Part shown: positions 25,458 to 34,626 of the stretch, piece after piece
Layout: every line of letters begins with the position of its first letter
Numbering within the stretch: position 1 is the first letter of the stretch
Source: Lachnospiraceae bacterium
GTDB taxonomy: Bacteria; Bacillota; Clostridia; Lachnospirales; Lachnospiraceae
Length of the DNA: 64,000 bases
Direction of reading: 5' to 3'
NCBI GenBank assembly: GCA_015057615.1
Contig: SVEA01000011.1
Coordinates: forward strand, 24,761 to 88,760
Translations under genes and position numbers: made by a program
Notes under the pieces: model-generated
The model's input: only the letters and a program-made list of their open reading frames with translations
What the model was told of the DNA's origin: nothing
Databases searched by the model: none

Positions 25458-28295
25458 TTATTTCTTTAATCCGTGTACCTGGATTTCATAGATGCGCACT
25501 GCGGAGTCAGCTCCCTGGGTAGGCTTGATTGCGGTTACCTTTACATAACGAGCTTCTCTTGGCTTAAAGGTATCAAGTGTTTCACCAGCAGCATTTTTCT
25601 TAATCTCAATTGCCGGCTCAAACGTTGTTCCGTCAGTACTGGTCTCAATTGTGTACCATAGTGTATTCATACCGGCGCTTTCATTTCCTTTTTCCGCATG
25701 CGCCATATAAACCTCGCTCACCATCATTACCTTACCAAGATCAATCGTTAAGTCATGAGGTGCCGGACCGGTTGCACACCATTTCGTATCGGTCTTTCCG
25801 TCCACTGCAAATTGCGGTGCTTCATTCTCATTTACATAGCCAGATGCACTGGTTTCCTTGCCCTGGGAAATCAAAGGCAGTTCTCCGGAAGCGTCCTTGC
25901 GGACTACGATCATTTCTTCCACCTTACACTCTGCTGTACCTTCGTCATTCTTAGCCACCAGGGTAACATCATAAACACCTTCGTTCGAATAGGTAACCTT
26001 CGGATTCTCCTCCGTTGAGGTCGCGGTATCAGCGCCGTCAAAGGTCCATTCCCAAGCGGTGGTATTCTGGGATGCCAGGCTGGTAAACTCTACTGTTTCA
26101 CCAGGAGCAACCATCGTCTTAGAGGCTTTCATATTGGACTTTGGAAGACTGATATTCGGCCAATCCATAACGACACTGCTGCCGTCTCCTCTTTGCAGAT
26201 ATTCATTGACCGCCACCACTTCAAAGGTTGACTGCTTTTCCTCTGCTTCTCTTGCGAGTGCATGTATATAGTGAGCAGTTGCCGTTGTTGCACCCATAAA
26301 GGATTTGCTTCCGTCTTCGTATGTCTTATATACTTCATAATATTTTGCATTGTCTACAGCGTTCCAGGTAAGCTTAACACCTGCGTAAATGCCGTCATCA
26401 TCAAATTGCTGGTAAGCTACTGCCACATTTTCCGGTGATGCAGGTACCTGATCCGACTTTTCTGCAATGGTAATGTTTCCAAGGTTGATCTGAACGATCT
26501 GTGTATCGCTTGTCAGCCGGAAGCTTAGACCTATTTTCTTGATCGATTTGCCTGCTGATTTTGCTATATCATAAGAAATCTTTGTCCATTCCGTACCGGC
26601 TTCCTCATCGCCTGTCAGCTGTTCTTTTGAACCATCGTGATATTCCAGAACCAGATCCACGGCTGCCGGATAATCTGCTTTTACCATAACCGATGCTTCT
26701 GTCTTGTCCGTAAGCGGCAGATCTGCACTGTAAAGGGTAAGCTCGGAATTCTTGCCGGCTTCCATTTTACCATACAGCTTAATCGAGTTGCCGCCATAAA
26801 TGCTGCTCGCATAGTCAAAACTCGGTTTTAGCTTATTCTCACCTTCCTGGTTTAAAATCCAACGGTAGGTCGGCATAATATCCATCATACTTCGGTTGTT
26901 CCAATCCAGTGCAGATACCTTTTCACCATCAATAAAGAAACTATAGCCATTACCGAGACTAAAGTTTGTAATAAACGGAAGGGTATGTACAACGGACTTC
27001 TCTATTGCATAGGTAGAAACTCCGTGCCATTCATTGTCTCGTGCCTTTGTCGGAATCATCGGGTTGCCGTTTTCATTTACCCACAGACGATTCTCTGCTT
27101 TTTCATATTCTTCCAAAGTCTCCGCTGAAAAATATGCCCAGCTCGGACAATATAAACCTAACGAAGTATAAGGAACATTGTTCTCTGCAAATAAGTTCCA
27201 TTTGATTGGCGTACGGATACCATTTGCCTGAACATCCATACCGGCATAGATATCATATGGATCAATTCCAAATTTCTGTGCATTCTCCTTCGATTGCTTC
27301 AACAGATTCTGATCTGCCAATTGGTCCACGGTCCACCAGAAATTCAGGAAAATATTGTCTGCACCTTTTTTCCCGTCGGCATCCAATAGGAAAACAGAGT
27401 TCTTGTCGGTTAATGCATTTTGATAATCCATAACACCTTCTTTTGTCATGGAATCATACCAGATAAGATCTAATTTATCATCTGCTTTTTCTCTAAACTG
27501 CTGAACAAAAGCTAGCATCTTATCTGCATGCTCCTTTGTTAACGGAGCTTCCTCAGTTCCGCCAACCTCCTGATTGATAAACCAGCCATCGAATCCGAGC
27601 GTAGTTGCCGCTTCGATCAGCTTATCAACTAAGGGGAACTTTCCGTCTGCATCCATGGTAAGGAAATCATCTAACCACTGCATCTTGCCTCCCCACGCTT
27701 CGGGAGCCAGGAAGATGGTTCCGAGAACGGGTACGCCGTTTGTGTGACCCGCATCAATGACATCTGCCGTAGGCGGAACGATAAGTCCCTCACCTGCAGA
27801 ACCGCCCCAGTATACCAATTGGTCAACGTACTGCCAGTAGGAAAATGTATTTGCGTCAAATACATTAAGGCCGTGCGGGGAGTTCCCGCTTGTACTGGCA
27901 TTCATAATAGACAGTGCCGCAACCTTAAATTCCTTCTTTTGCGTAGAATTGCTTGGTTCTAACTTGTCTTTGTCAATCCGTTCCTTTAGAGGAATCGTGC
28001 TGACATACAAGTCTAAATCCTCTTCCTCCCCGGGATTCCACTCTAATAATTCGTTCGGGAACCAGTAGGGTGCATTGGGCTGATTCAGCATCTTCATATC
28101 CGGATTTGCTTCCGGTGTAATACGATAAACCACTTTTTCTACTTTTGGTTCTTCTGCTTCCGGCTCTTCTGCTGTTGTAGCAGGTGTTACTTCCGGCTTA
28201 GAAGTTGCATCCGTATCTGGCTTCTTCGCGCATGCCGTAATACTCATACTTGCTATCAGAATAAGTGACATAAACCTTAAAGCATTTTTTTTCAT
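25458..28295 (-). CDS. Endo-beta-N-acetylglucosaminidase, GH85, lipoprotein with PKD-like and F5/8-type domains
   Basis: A 945-residue secreted lipoprotein with lipobox SITAC. The GH85 catalytic domain spans about residues 70-500. LGFDGWFINQE carries the N241-x-E243 pair, matching the Asn and Glu used in substrate-assisted cleavage by this family. After a beta-sandwich (about 480-620) and a fibronectin-like stretch come a PKD-like domain (about 725-800, EWTFDGADTATSTEENPKVTY) and a C-terminal discoidin/F5-8 sugar-binding domain (about 815-945). GH85 enzymes cut between the two GlcNAc residues of N-glycan cores. It heads the leftward glycan locus. The start follows GGGAGGATAAT. Confidence 0.92.
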   Translation of the reverse strand: MKKNALRFMSLILIASMSITACAKKPDTDATSKPEVTPATTAEEPEAEEPKVEKVVYRITPEANPDMKMLNQPNAPYWFPNELLEWNPGEEEDLDLYVSTIPLKERIDKDKLEPSNSTQKKEFKVAALSIMNASTSGNSPHGLNVFDANTFSYWQYVDQLVYWGGSAGEGLIVPPTADVIDAGHTNGVPVLGTIFLAPEAWGGKMQWLDDFLTMDADGKFPLVDKLIEAATTLGFDGWFINQEVGGTEEAPLTKEHADKMLAFVQQFREKADDKLDLIWYDSMTKEGVMDYQNALTDKNSVFLLDADGKKGADNIFLNFWWTVDQLADQNLLKQSKENAQKFGIDPYDIYAGMDVQANGIRTPIKWNLFAENNVPYTSLGLYCPSWAYFSAETLEEYEKAENRLWVNENGNPMIPTKARDNEWHGVSTYAIEKSVVHTLPFITNFSLGNGYSFFIDGEKVSALDWNNRSMMDIMPTYRWILNQEGENKLKPSFDYASSIYGGNSIKLYGKMEAGKNSELTLYSADLPLTDKTEASVMVKADYPAAVDLVLEYHDGSKEQLTGDEEAGTEWTKISYDIAKSAGKSIKKIGLSFRLTSDTQIVQINLGNITIAEKSDQVPASPENVAVAYQQFDDDGIYAGVKLTWNAVDNAKYYEVYKTYEDGSKSFMGATTATAHYIHALAREAEEKQSTFEVVAVNEYLQRGDGSSVVMDWPNISLPKSNMKASKTMVAPGETVEFTSLASQNTTAWEWTFDGADTATSTEENPKVTYSNEGVYDVTLVAKNDEGTAECKVEEMIVVRKDASGELPLISQGKETSASGYVNENEAPQFAVDGKTDTKWCATGPAPHDLTIDLGKVMMVSEVYMAHAEKGNESAGMNTLWYTIETSTDGTTFEPAIEIKKNAAGETLDTFKPREARYVKVTAIKPTQGADSAVRIYEIQVHGLKK

Positions 28296-28596
28296 ATTAT
28301 CCTCCCTAACACATTATTTATAACATAAGTGTACATGGGGATTTCAAATACATAAAGTGTAAAAATTCCATATTAACTGCATTCATTCTAGCCAGTTGGT
28401 CCATATTCCTATGAATGGCAGGGAAACCGATTGTAACGGATTCCTTTATCTTCTGTCTGTCTTGAAGCCATTGCATTTGCTATCGCCAGTGTAATTATAT
28501 GCGCAGGTGTTATTATCACGATGATTCCAGCATGAATAATATTTATCCTGTAAATCTTTGAAATTGAAAATCCATACAGGCGCATTGTATCTTCCA

Positions 28597-28640
28597 TAAA
28601 AAGGGTGTATTATGTAGGAAACATAGTACACCCTTTTATG
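28597..28640. terminator. Hairpin terminator near the left edge of A3
   Basis: AAAAGGGTGTATTATG pairs with CATAGTACACCCTTTT around a short loop, with A and T runs on both flanks. It lies in the 900-bp spacer upstream of the GH85 gene. The rest of 28296-28596 shows no convincing gene. A minus-strand reading frame at 28409-28597 has one hydrophobic stretch but no ribosome site. Confidence 0.6.
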
Positions 28641-28941
28641 ATAGGAATGACAAAAGCCGATTATAAACTCATCTTCATCAATTTGCATATTTTATGTATT
28701 GACAAGTAATATGAAACAAATTTCATTCGCAGCACGCAGTCCCGCAAAGCATTGCAAAAACGCAATACTTGGGTTGAAGTACGTAATGGTGCATAAGACC
28801 ACAAAATACGTAGTCTAAGTGCCAACGGCTTCAAACAGTTGTGCAGTAAAATATTGTTGCCTATTATCTAAGTTTTTCTTTTATTTATTCAAATTGATGA
28901 AGACGATTTGTTAAGAAGGCTTTTGTCGCTCACTCGCTGAT
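28637..28941 (-). repeat. Family A hairpin element, full length, inverted (A3)
   Basis: Ends ATGACAAAAGCC / GGCTTTTGTCG. The apex core is at 28774-28834 on the minus strand. Its neighbour hairpin has AAGTATTGC/GCAATGCTT, which keeps pairing by a G-T wobble. It abuts a protein-coding remnant on its right, so it may have truncated that gene. Confidence 0.85.
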
Positions 28942-29136
28942 GATAGTGACCCAAATATCATTTACAGTATCTGGATATCCACTGCCCCGCTGGTATACAA
29001 GGAGAATACTAAATCCGAATTCTTTGGAAACACAGGAAAGGAGTTTATCTTCTCCGTCAATGATGATCCTGCCACCATACGAAAAGCTATGATTGACTAT
29101 TTTTCAAACAATACAACCACACCGGATACAAAATGA
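28942..29136 (+). pseudogene. C-terminal gene remnant beside A3
   Basis: The frame is open from the A3 edge to TGA at 29134 and encodes about 64 residues (SIWISTAPLVYKEN, GKEFIFSVNDDPATIRKAM). It has no start or ribosome site, and a good rightward terminator follows. It looks like the 3' end of a gene whose front was lost at the repeat. The family was not recognised. Confidence 0.4.
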
Positions 29137-29159
29137 GATTTTCCGGCTGCTTATTCATG

Positions 29160-29209
29160 TAATTCCGCCAACCATACCTTTTGCGGTTCTTTGGCGGAAT
29201 TGCATTTTT
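29160..29209 (+). terminator. Rightward terminator
   Basis: AATTCCGCCAA pairs with TTTGGCGGAATT, followed by GCATTTTTTT. It serves the remnant on the plus strand and ends next to the vanT stop codon. Confidence 0.75.
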
Positions 29210-31390
29210 TTATAAGTCATAGAATACTCTCTTCAAGCGAGAATCACTTAATCTACTGAGCAGCTCGTTCGTAATTGTTCCGGCACTACCTGCCACCTGT
29301 TCTGCAGTGATTTCTTCCAAACCGTCTTTACCGATCAGAGTAGCAATATCGCCCTTCCTAATATCCGGGATATCGGTAACATCGGCAACAAGCTGATCCA
29401 TACAGATACGCCCAATAACCGGCACACGATACCCTCGGATCAAGACATGACTCTTCCCCTCAGAAAGGCTGCGTGGGAAACCGTCTGCATAGCCGATGGA
29501 AATAACGGCAATTTTCCTTTCTCTTTGTGCAATAAAGGTCCGGCTGTAGCTGACACTCTCCCCGGCTTTGATCGTTCTGACAAGAACTACTCTGGATTTT
29601 AATTCCATAACAGGCTGTAAATCCAAGGAACATTTTGTATTTTTCTCCGTACTGCTTAAAACACCGTAAAGCGCAATTCCAATTCTGGCATAGCTGCATT
29701 TTAATTCTGGATAATTTAAAACTCCATAGCTGCTTTGAATATGTGTCGGAGGAATCGGAATGTGCTTTGCCTTTAATCGGTCGATAAGCTCGTAAAAGTT
29801 CTGAATCTGCTGCTTCGTAAAAGCAACATCGGATTCCTCCCGGCTATCCGATGCACTCAGATGTGTAAAAATGCCGGAAACCTTAAGATTTTTACAGGCA
29901 AATATTGATTCAATTTCTGACGCATGCTGATAGCTTTCCCCAAGCCGGTTCATGCCCGTATTCACTTTAATGTGAATACAAATCGGTCTTCCATACTGAT
30001 TCAATTCTTTTGCATGCTCCAGATTCACTACGGTCTGTGATAATTGATAGTGAAGCAATGCGGCTGCTCTTACTGCCGGAGTATAGCCTAAAATCAGAAT
30101 TTCCCCCTGAATCCCTTCCTTACGCAGCCGGATGCCTTCGTCAATTGTTGCCACAGCGAACGCGTGAATACCAATGCGGCTTAAATACGCCGCGACCGGG
30201 ACTACACCATGCCCGTAGGCGTTTGCTTTTACAACCGCCATAATCTCACATCCGGCAGGAAGCACCTTCTGAAATTCCTTCACATTATGGTTGAGATTCG
30301 TCCGGTTGATTTCTGCCCATGCCCGGTCCCTGCTCCCGATAGAAGCATCACGATCGGCACCGGCATCGGCGGTATGTTTCGGCTTTCTGCGAACAAGCAG
30401 GCTAAGCACAGCGGCAGCGGCAAGAGAGCTGATCGCGACCGCTATATAATGGAGGATACTGTTATCAATCAAAAGCTTCTGCATTCCTGCTGCTTTTGCA
30501 AAACCACGGATGGCCACGATCATTGCCGGGTGAATTAAATAAATGAACATAGATAGATTTCGCAGGTATCTTCGACTTTTTCCTTCCCATAACAGCAGGC
30601 TCTGAAACAGGAAAATCATGCAGGGTAGAAGCATAATATACATACTATCATGTCTTTGAACATGAAACTTATAAAGCAGCAGCGCTTCAATAAGCAGAAG
30701 ACCAAAACTCACCGTAAATCCCAAAAGGCAGGTTCGTAATGGCAGTCTTTTTCTCTTTTGTGCCAGAAAAGCCCCCAGCAGGAAGAAAATCGGTGCAAAA
30801 AACAAACCATTCCGCGTATAGTCGGTAAAACGGAACAAGATCTGATAAACCGCTTTTAGAAACGGGATTTTCTCTGAAATACCGTAATAGCTGTCACCAA
30901 ACAGACCGATGAGATATAGAACCATACTGATTCCTAATGCCTGCCCCGCTGTCCGCCTTTTCAGCAATAGCCAGGTGATACAGGCTCCCAGGATAGCTGC
31001 GGGAAGATACCATAGATGATAAAAGGTACCGTCAAAAATAATAGCCTTTAGAAGATTCGGCAGATGCCTCCACTCCTTTATCGTTCCTGTATAGATATTG
31101 AGCGGCAGGTAGAGCAGGATGGTAATGCCATAGAGTTCGGCGGTCTTTTTCACAAAAGCCATCAATCTGCCGGACTGTTCACGGGCTTCCTCCTTTTTTG
31201 AAAATAGGAAGAAACCAGAAGCCATAAAGAAGAATGGAACCGCGACGCGGGCAATTACTCTTGTCAGAATAAAATCTGCTGTTGTGTTAAGGCTCGTTAA
31301 CGGTGACGTATGAATTGCAACCACGAGAAAAGCGGAAATCAATCTGAAATAGTCAATCCCGGTATATTCTTTTCTTTGCATATTTGTCAT
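29210..31390 (-). CDS. vanT: VanT-type membrane serine/alanine racemase
   Basis: 726 residues from the ATG at 31390, which overlaps the vanXY stop as ATGA and has GGAGG 8 nt upstream. An alternative start at 31405 lacks that spacing. Residues 1-345 are an acyltransferase-3 type membrane domain with about ten helices (YTGIDYFRLISAFLVVAIHT). Residues about 360-726 are a PLP-dependent alanine racemase: VVKANAYGHG holds the PLP lysine, YARIGIALYG follows, and the catalytic tyrosine side lies in SYSRTFIAQ and ISIGYADGFPR. This fusion defines VanT, which supplies D-Ser for peptidoglycan ending in D-Ala-D-Ser. It is the third gene of the ligase operon. Confidence 0.93.
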   Translation of the reverse strand: MTNMQRKEYTGIDYFRLISAFLVVAIHTSPLTSLNTTADFILTRVIARVAVPFFFMASGFFLFSKKEEAREQSGRLMAFVKKTAELYGITILLYLPLNIYTGTIKEWRHLPNLLKAIIFDGTFYHLWYLPAAILGACITWLLLKRRTAGQALGISMVLYLIGLFGDSYYGISEKIPFLKAVYQILFRFTDYTRNGLFFAPIFFLLGAFLAQKRKRLPLRTCLLGFTVSFGLLLIEALLLYKFHVQRHDSMYIMLLPCMIFLFQSLLLWEGKSRRYLRNLSMFIYLIHPAMIVAIRGFAKAAGMQKLLIDNSILHYIAVAISSLAAAAVLSLLVRRKPKHTADAGADRDASIGSRDRAWAEINRTNLNHNVKEFQKVLPAGCEIMAVVKANAYGHGVVPVAAYLSRIGIHAFAVATIDEGIRLRKEGIQGEILILGYTPAVRAAALLHYQLSQTVVNLEHAKELNQYGRPICIHIKVNTGMNRLGESYQHASEIESIFACKNLKVSGIFTHLSASDSREESDVAFTKQQIQNFYELIDRLKAKHIPIPPTHIQSSYGVLNYPELKCSYARIGIALYGVLSSTEKNTKCSLDLQPVMELKSRVVLVRTIKAGESVSYSRTFIAQRERKIAVISIGYADGFPRSLSEGKSHVLIRGYRVPVIGRICMDQLVADVTDIPDIRKGDIATLIGKDGLEEITAEQVAGSAGTITNELLSRLSDSRLKRVFYDL

Positions 31391-32151
31391 AGCCGCTCCC
31401 TCCATAAAGTTACCACAACTCCATCCTCGTTGTTGCCGGACACCTGATAAGGAAGGTTATCCGGGATTTCTATCATAACCTCCTGATTCTCCGGAACCGA
31501 AACATGGAAAATCTCGAAATTATAACGATTCTTACAAAACCGCAAATGTTCCCTCTGATAGGAGAACTCTTTTAGATAATCCGTGTATTCTTCCAAGGTG
31601 AAATTATTTTCCCGCATAGCTTCGGAATGGGGATACCCTACATAGCGGAAATGCCACGGCTCATGAGCAATCTGCGTAATCTGCTCACTTCCAGCTGGGT
31701 AACGCTCAATAAAACCGTACTGTACCGAAAGCTCACGGAAACGTCCGCAGATTCCGGTATACGGAAAATCAGGACGAATAAAATCAATGACGTCACTATT
31801 TTTAGCAAGATCGATAGCAAGGCCCGTCTGATGCTCACTGCATCCTGGAATGGCAACGAACTTCTTAGTAAATTCATCTCCATTCTCCCGCAGGGAGTCC
31901 GCATAGATCTCCTGCTGCTCCCCCATCGTCCGGTAACCGCTGACCGGAATAATACCATCTCCGCATTCTAAATCAAACGTGACCTCGGACAGCATTTTAG
32001 CCGTCTGTTTTTCCAAAAGGATGTGAGCGGCATCGGGCTGTACCGGTGCCAGATAATTCTTGCGCATATCGCTTTTCAGCGGATGGGATGGATTGACAAG
32101 AATTAAGTACCCCCTGGAAATATCTGTCGTGTTAAGTCGGAGCGTTCTCAT
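31387..32151 (-). CDS. vanXY: VanXY-type D,D-dipeptidase/D,D-carboxypeptidase
   Basis: 254 residues of the M15 (VanY/VanXY) zinc peptidase family. The zinc and catalytic motifs are SEHQTGLAID (SxHxxGxAxD) and EPWHFRYVG (ExxWHxRYVG). There is no signal peptide, which fits a cytoplasmic VanXY enzyme that removes D-Ala-D-Ala ends. Its ATG overlaps the ligase stop (ATGA), and its own stop overlaps vanT. The C-terminal 40 residues are a small extra beta-rich tail seen in some family members. Confidence 0.9.
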   Translation of the reverse strand: MRTLRLNTTDISRGYLILVNPSHPLKSDMRKNYLAPVQPDAAHILLEKQTAKMLSEVTFDLECGDGIIPVSGYRTMGEQQEIYADSLRENGDEFTKKFVAIPGCSEHQTGLAIDLAKNSDVIDFIRPDFPYTGICGRFRELSVQYGFIERYPAGSEQITQIAHEPWHFRYVGYPHSEAMRENNFTLEEYTDYLKEFSYQREHLRFCKNRYNFEIFHVSVPENQEVMIEIPDNLPYQVSGNNEDGVVVTLWRERL

Positions 32152-33197
32152 GGCTGCATCGCCAGCTTAATTAGTTCATCTACAATCTGAGAAAAGGTCA
32201 TCCCGATCCCTTTCAGCATACTGGGGTAGCGGCTATGAGAAGTAAAGCCGGGGATGGTATTTACTTCATTAAAGATGATTTCCTCATCGGGGGTCAAAAA
32301 CATATCTACCCGTGCAAAGCCCGAACAGCCGAGTGCCTGGTAAATCACTGCTGCTGCCTGCTTGATACGTTTCGCCGTCTCCGCACCGATACGAGCAGGC
32401 ATGTGAATCTTGGAGGTTTTTAGCGTATACTTTTCCGTGTAGTCAAAGAAGCCGTGCGACAATTCGATTTCATCAACCCTGCCGATCGTAAGCGTTTCGT
32501 TACCAAGAACCGCACATCCCACTTCAAAACCGTCAACCGCCTCCTCAATAACCACCTTGCGGTCATGCTGGGCGGCTGCATGCACCGCATCAATCAACTC
32601 ATTTTTACCGGAAACCTTGGTAATACCAAAGGATGACCCAGCATTTGCCGGTTTCACGAACAAAGGATATTGTAGCTGCGCTGCCTGCTGCAAAAGCTCC
32701 GCCTCCGTTACAGGTGAATGCAGAACAACGGAAGCAGGCGTTTTTATGCCCGCTAAGCTTACCAGCCTATGCGCGAAATCCTTGTCCATGCAGAGAGCGG
32801 AGCTGAGAATCCCGCATCCGACACAGGGAATGCCCGCCATTTCAAGTAATCCCTGCACCGTACCGTCCTCGCCGTTTTTACCGTGCAGTATGGGAAATGC
32901 TACATCAATCGGAAGCTCGACTGCCTTGCCGCCTTCCAGAACAAGAATACCGTGGGTGGTACGGTCCGGCGAAATGACAGCCGGAACGCAGGAAGCATGC
33001 CTGCTCCATGTATCGTTTCTGATCTCTTCAATACCCCCGCTGTATTTCAGCCATTCTCCCTTCTGGGTGATTCCCAGCAGAATAACATGGTACTTCTTTG
33101 GGTCAAGATTCTCTATCACGGAGCAGGCGGACTGTAAAGACACCTCATATTCCGTAGAATTGCCGCCAAATAAAACGGCGATTGTTGTTTGTTTCAT
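32148..33197 (-). CDS. vanG: D-alanine-D-serine ligase, VanG-like
   Basis: 349 residues from ATG at 33197 after GGAAAGGATTGATTTT. The frame continues to 33260, but there it enters repeat D3. The ATP-grasp fold has VLFGGNSTEYEVS near the N-terminus, FPILHGKNGEDGTVQG, KPANAGSSFGI, EEAVDGFEVGCAVLG and NEVNTIPGFTSHSRYP. The omega-loop motif FDYTEKYTLKTSKIHMPAR has the EKY form found in D-Ala-D-Ser ligases (VanG, VanC, VanE and VanL group), rather than the VanA/VanB form. The vanXY and vanT neighbours support D-Ala-D-Ser. Specificity is inferred. Confidence 0.9.
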   Translation of the reverse strand: MKQTTIAVLFGGNSTEYEVSLQSACSVIENLDPKKYHVILLGITQKGEWLKYSGGIEEIRNDTWSRHASCVPAVISPDRTTHGILVLEGGKAVELPIDVAFPILHGKNGEDGTVQGLLEMAGIPCVGCGILSSALCMDKDFAHRLVSLAGIKTPASVVLHSPVTEAELLQQAAQLQYPLFVKPANAGSSFGITKVSGKNELIDAVHAAAQHDRKVVIEEAVDGFEVGCAVLGNETLTIGRVDEIELSHGFFDYTEKYTLKTSKIHMPARIGAETAKRIKQAAAVIYQALGCSGFARVDMFLTPDEEIIFNEVNTIPGFTSHSRYPSMLKGIGMTFSQIVDELIKLAMQP

Positions 33198-33240
33198 AAA
33201 ATCAATCCTTTCCAATATTTCGTATGACTGGGCGAAGTAA

Positions 33241-33395
33241 CAAAGGGTTTGCCAAGGCAAACTCTCGTACCGAGCGCGTTCTGCCGCAGATAGATAAATA
33301 AATACCTTACCCGCGAGTGCATCATCCCAATGCGAACTATGTTCGCATGGAGCGTTTTTTGTCGTATAGAACGCAATTTCCTATACGACAAAAAA
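33241..33395 (+). repeat. Family D stacked-hairpin repeat (D3) between vanS and vanG
   Basis: The hairpin order is the same as in D2: GTTTGCC/GGCAAAC, CTGCCGCAG, AATGCGAAC/GTTCGCAT, and TTTTTTGTCGTATAG pairing with CTATACGACAAAAAA. It begins 43 bp upstream of the vanG start codon. A vanG promoter must therefore lie inside it, lie upstream of it, or be replaced by read-through. Confidence 0.75.
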
Positions 33396-33440
33396 CCTGT
33401 CTGGTTCGATACTATCATCTTACCGAAACCGGACAGGCAA
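33394..33440 (-). terminator. Terminator after vanS
   Basis: On the minus strand CCTGTCCGGTT pairs with AACCAGACAGG and is followed by TTTTTTG. It ends the vanRS transcript and overlaps the edge of D3. Confidence 0.8.
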
Positions 33441-33498
33441 TATTGGATTTTTGACTTATTAAAACCTTAAGAATGACTTATGGAGAACTTATTTTTCA

Positions 33499-34626
33499 CT
33501 AAGGCTGCGAATACTGCGGGTTGCTTTTTCCGGCATTCAAATTCCCGGTCGGAAGAGCAACCGTAAAGGTTGTTTTGATCTCATCGCTCTGGGCCGAAAT
33601 CGTACCTCCGTGAGCAGTGACAATCTCTTTGGCAATAGCGAGACCAAGTCCGGAGCCGCCAGTTTGAGAAGAACGAGAGGTGTCCAGCCGGAAAAACCGT
33701 TCAAAAATAACCTCCAGCTTATGCGGCGGAATCGGGTCACCACTATTCGTAAATTGAATCACTACCTTTTCTGCTTTTACAGAGGCTGTGACTTCAATCG
33801 TACTGTCACTATAGCTGTAAGCAATCGCATTTTTCAGAATATTATTAAATACGCGTGCCAGCTTGTCCGCATCTCCCCAGATAACGAGGTCATCCGGCAC
33901 ATGTACTATGGTTCGTTTATTTTGAGGCATCATGATCGGATAGAATTCGTCCGCCATTTGCTGCAGCATAAAGGTTAGATTGATCTTCCTCTTATTTAAT
34001 ACAATAGTACTCAGATTAAAACGGGTAATCTCAAAAAATTCTTCGATGAGCTGTTCCAGACGGTACGCCTTTTCCAGCGTAATGCCCGTATATTTTGCTC
34101 TTTGCTCCACCGGCATATCTGCCGCCTCATCTAAAAGGTTAAGATATCCAATCACAGAAGCAAGCGGTGTCCGGATATCATGTGCAAGATTGACAACAAG
34201 GTCATTTTTGCGCTGCTCCGCCTCTTTGGCATCCCGCTCATTTTTCAGGGCGGTCTTTTTGATCTGATTCATTCTGTCCTCGATTTCCCGAAGCTCCGCA
34301 GGCAATCGAATGTCCTCATCATCTTGTCGTACCAAAGCCGCGCTCGCTGCTGCGATGTCCTCAATATAGCCGACCGTTTTTCTCCAATAGACATAAATAA
34401 CAGCAAGAATCAGGATTATCCAGCCGACCGGAATCAAAAGGTAAGCATAAAGCTCGACCCTTTTTAAAAAATAATACAAGGGGGAAGGCTGCCATACAAT
34501 ACGATTAACAATAACATATGCAGCAACAATTAAAAGCGCATATAGTATCGAGGCTAGAACTGCCGCCCCCGCGCATCGAAATGTAATTTTTTTCATAAAT
34601 TTCGAACGAAAGGATTTATTTGTCAA
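33499..34626 (-). CDS. vanS: Sensor histidine kinase VanS
   Basis: 375 residues. Two TM helices (about 15-38 and 58-80) enclose a very short extracellular loop, as in VanS of the VanG/VanC types. The H-box is NLAHDIRTPLASVIGYL, then DHp/HATPase with N-box NNILKNAIAYS, and G-boxes GGSGLGLAIAKEIV. The first start option is TTG at 34626, which overlaps vanR by 11 bp. An ATG ten codons later has a poorer ribosome site, so the start is uncertain. It works with VanR to switch on the ligase operon in response to glycopeptide or cell-wall stress, from family knowledge. Confidence 0.9.
   Translation of the reverse strand: MTNKSFRSKFMKKITFRCAGAAVLASILYALLIVAAYVIVNRIVWQPSPLYYFLKRVELYAYLLIPVGWIILILAVIYVYWRKTVGYIEDIAAASAALVRQDDEDIRLPAELREIEDRMNQIKKTALKNERDAKEAEQRKNDLVVNLAHDIRTPLASVIGYLNLLDEAADMPVEQRAKYTGITLEKAYRLEQLIEEFFEITRFNLSTIVLNKRKINLTFMLQQMADEFYPIMMPQNKRTIVHVPDDLVIWGDADKLARVFNNILKNAIAYSYSDSTIEVTASVKAEKVVIQFTNSGDPIPPHKLEVIFERFFRLDTSRSSQTGGSGLGLAIAKEIVTAHGGTISAQSDEIKTTFTVALPTGNLNAGKSNPQYSQP

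Noticed and set aside
28409..28597. 62-codon minus-strand ORF with a hydrophobic stretch (ABC permease scrap?)
   Set aside because: It has no ribosome site, and the resemblance is too weak to call even a pseudogene.
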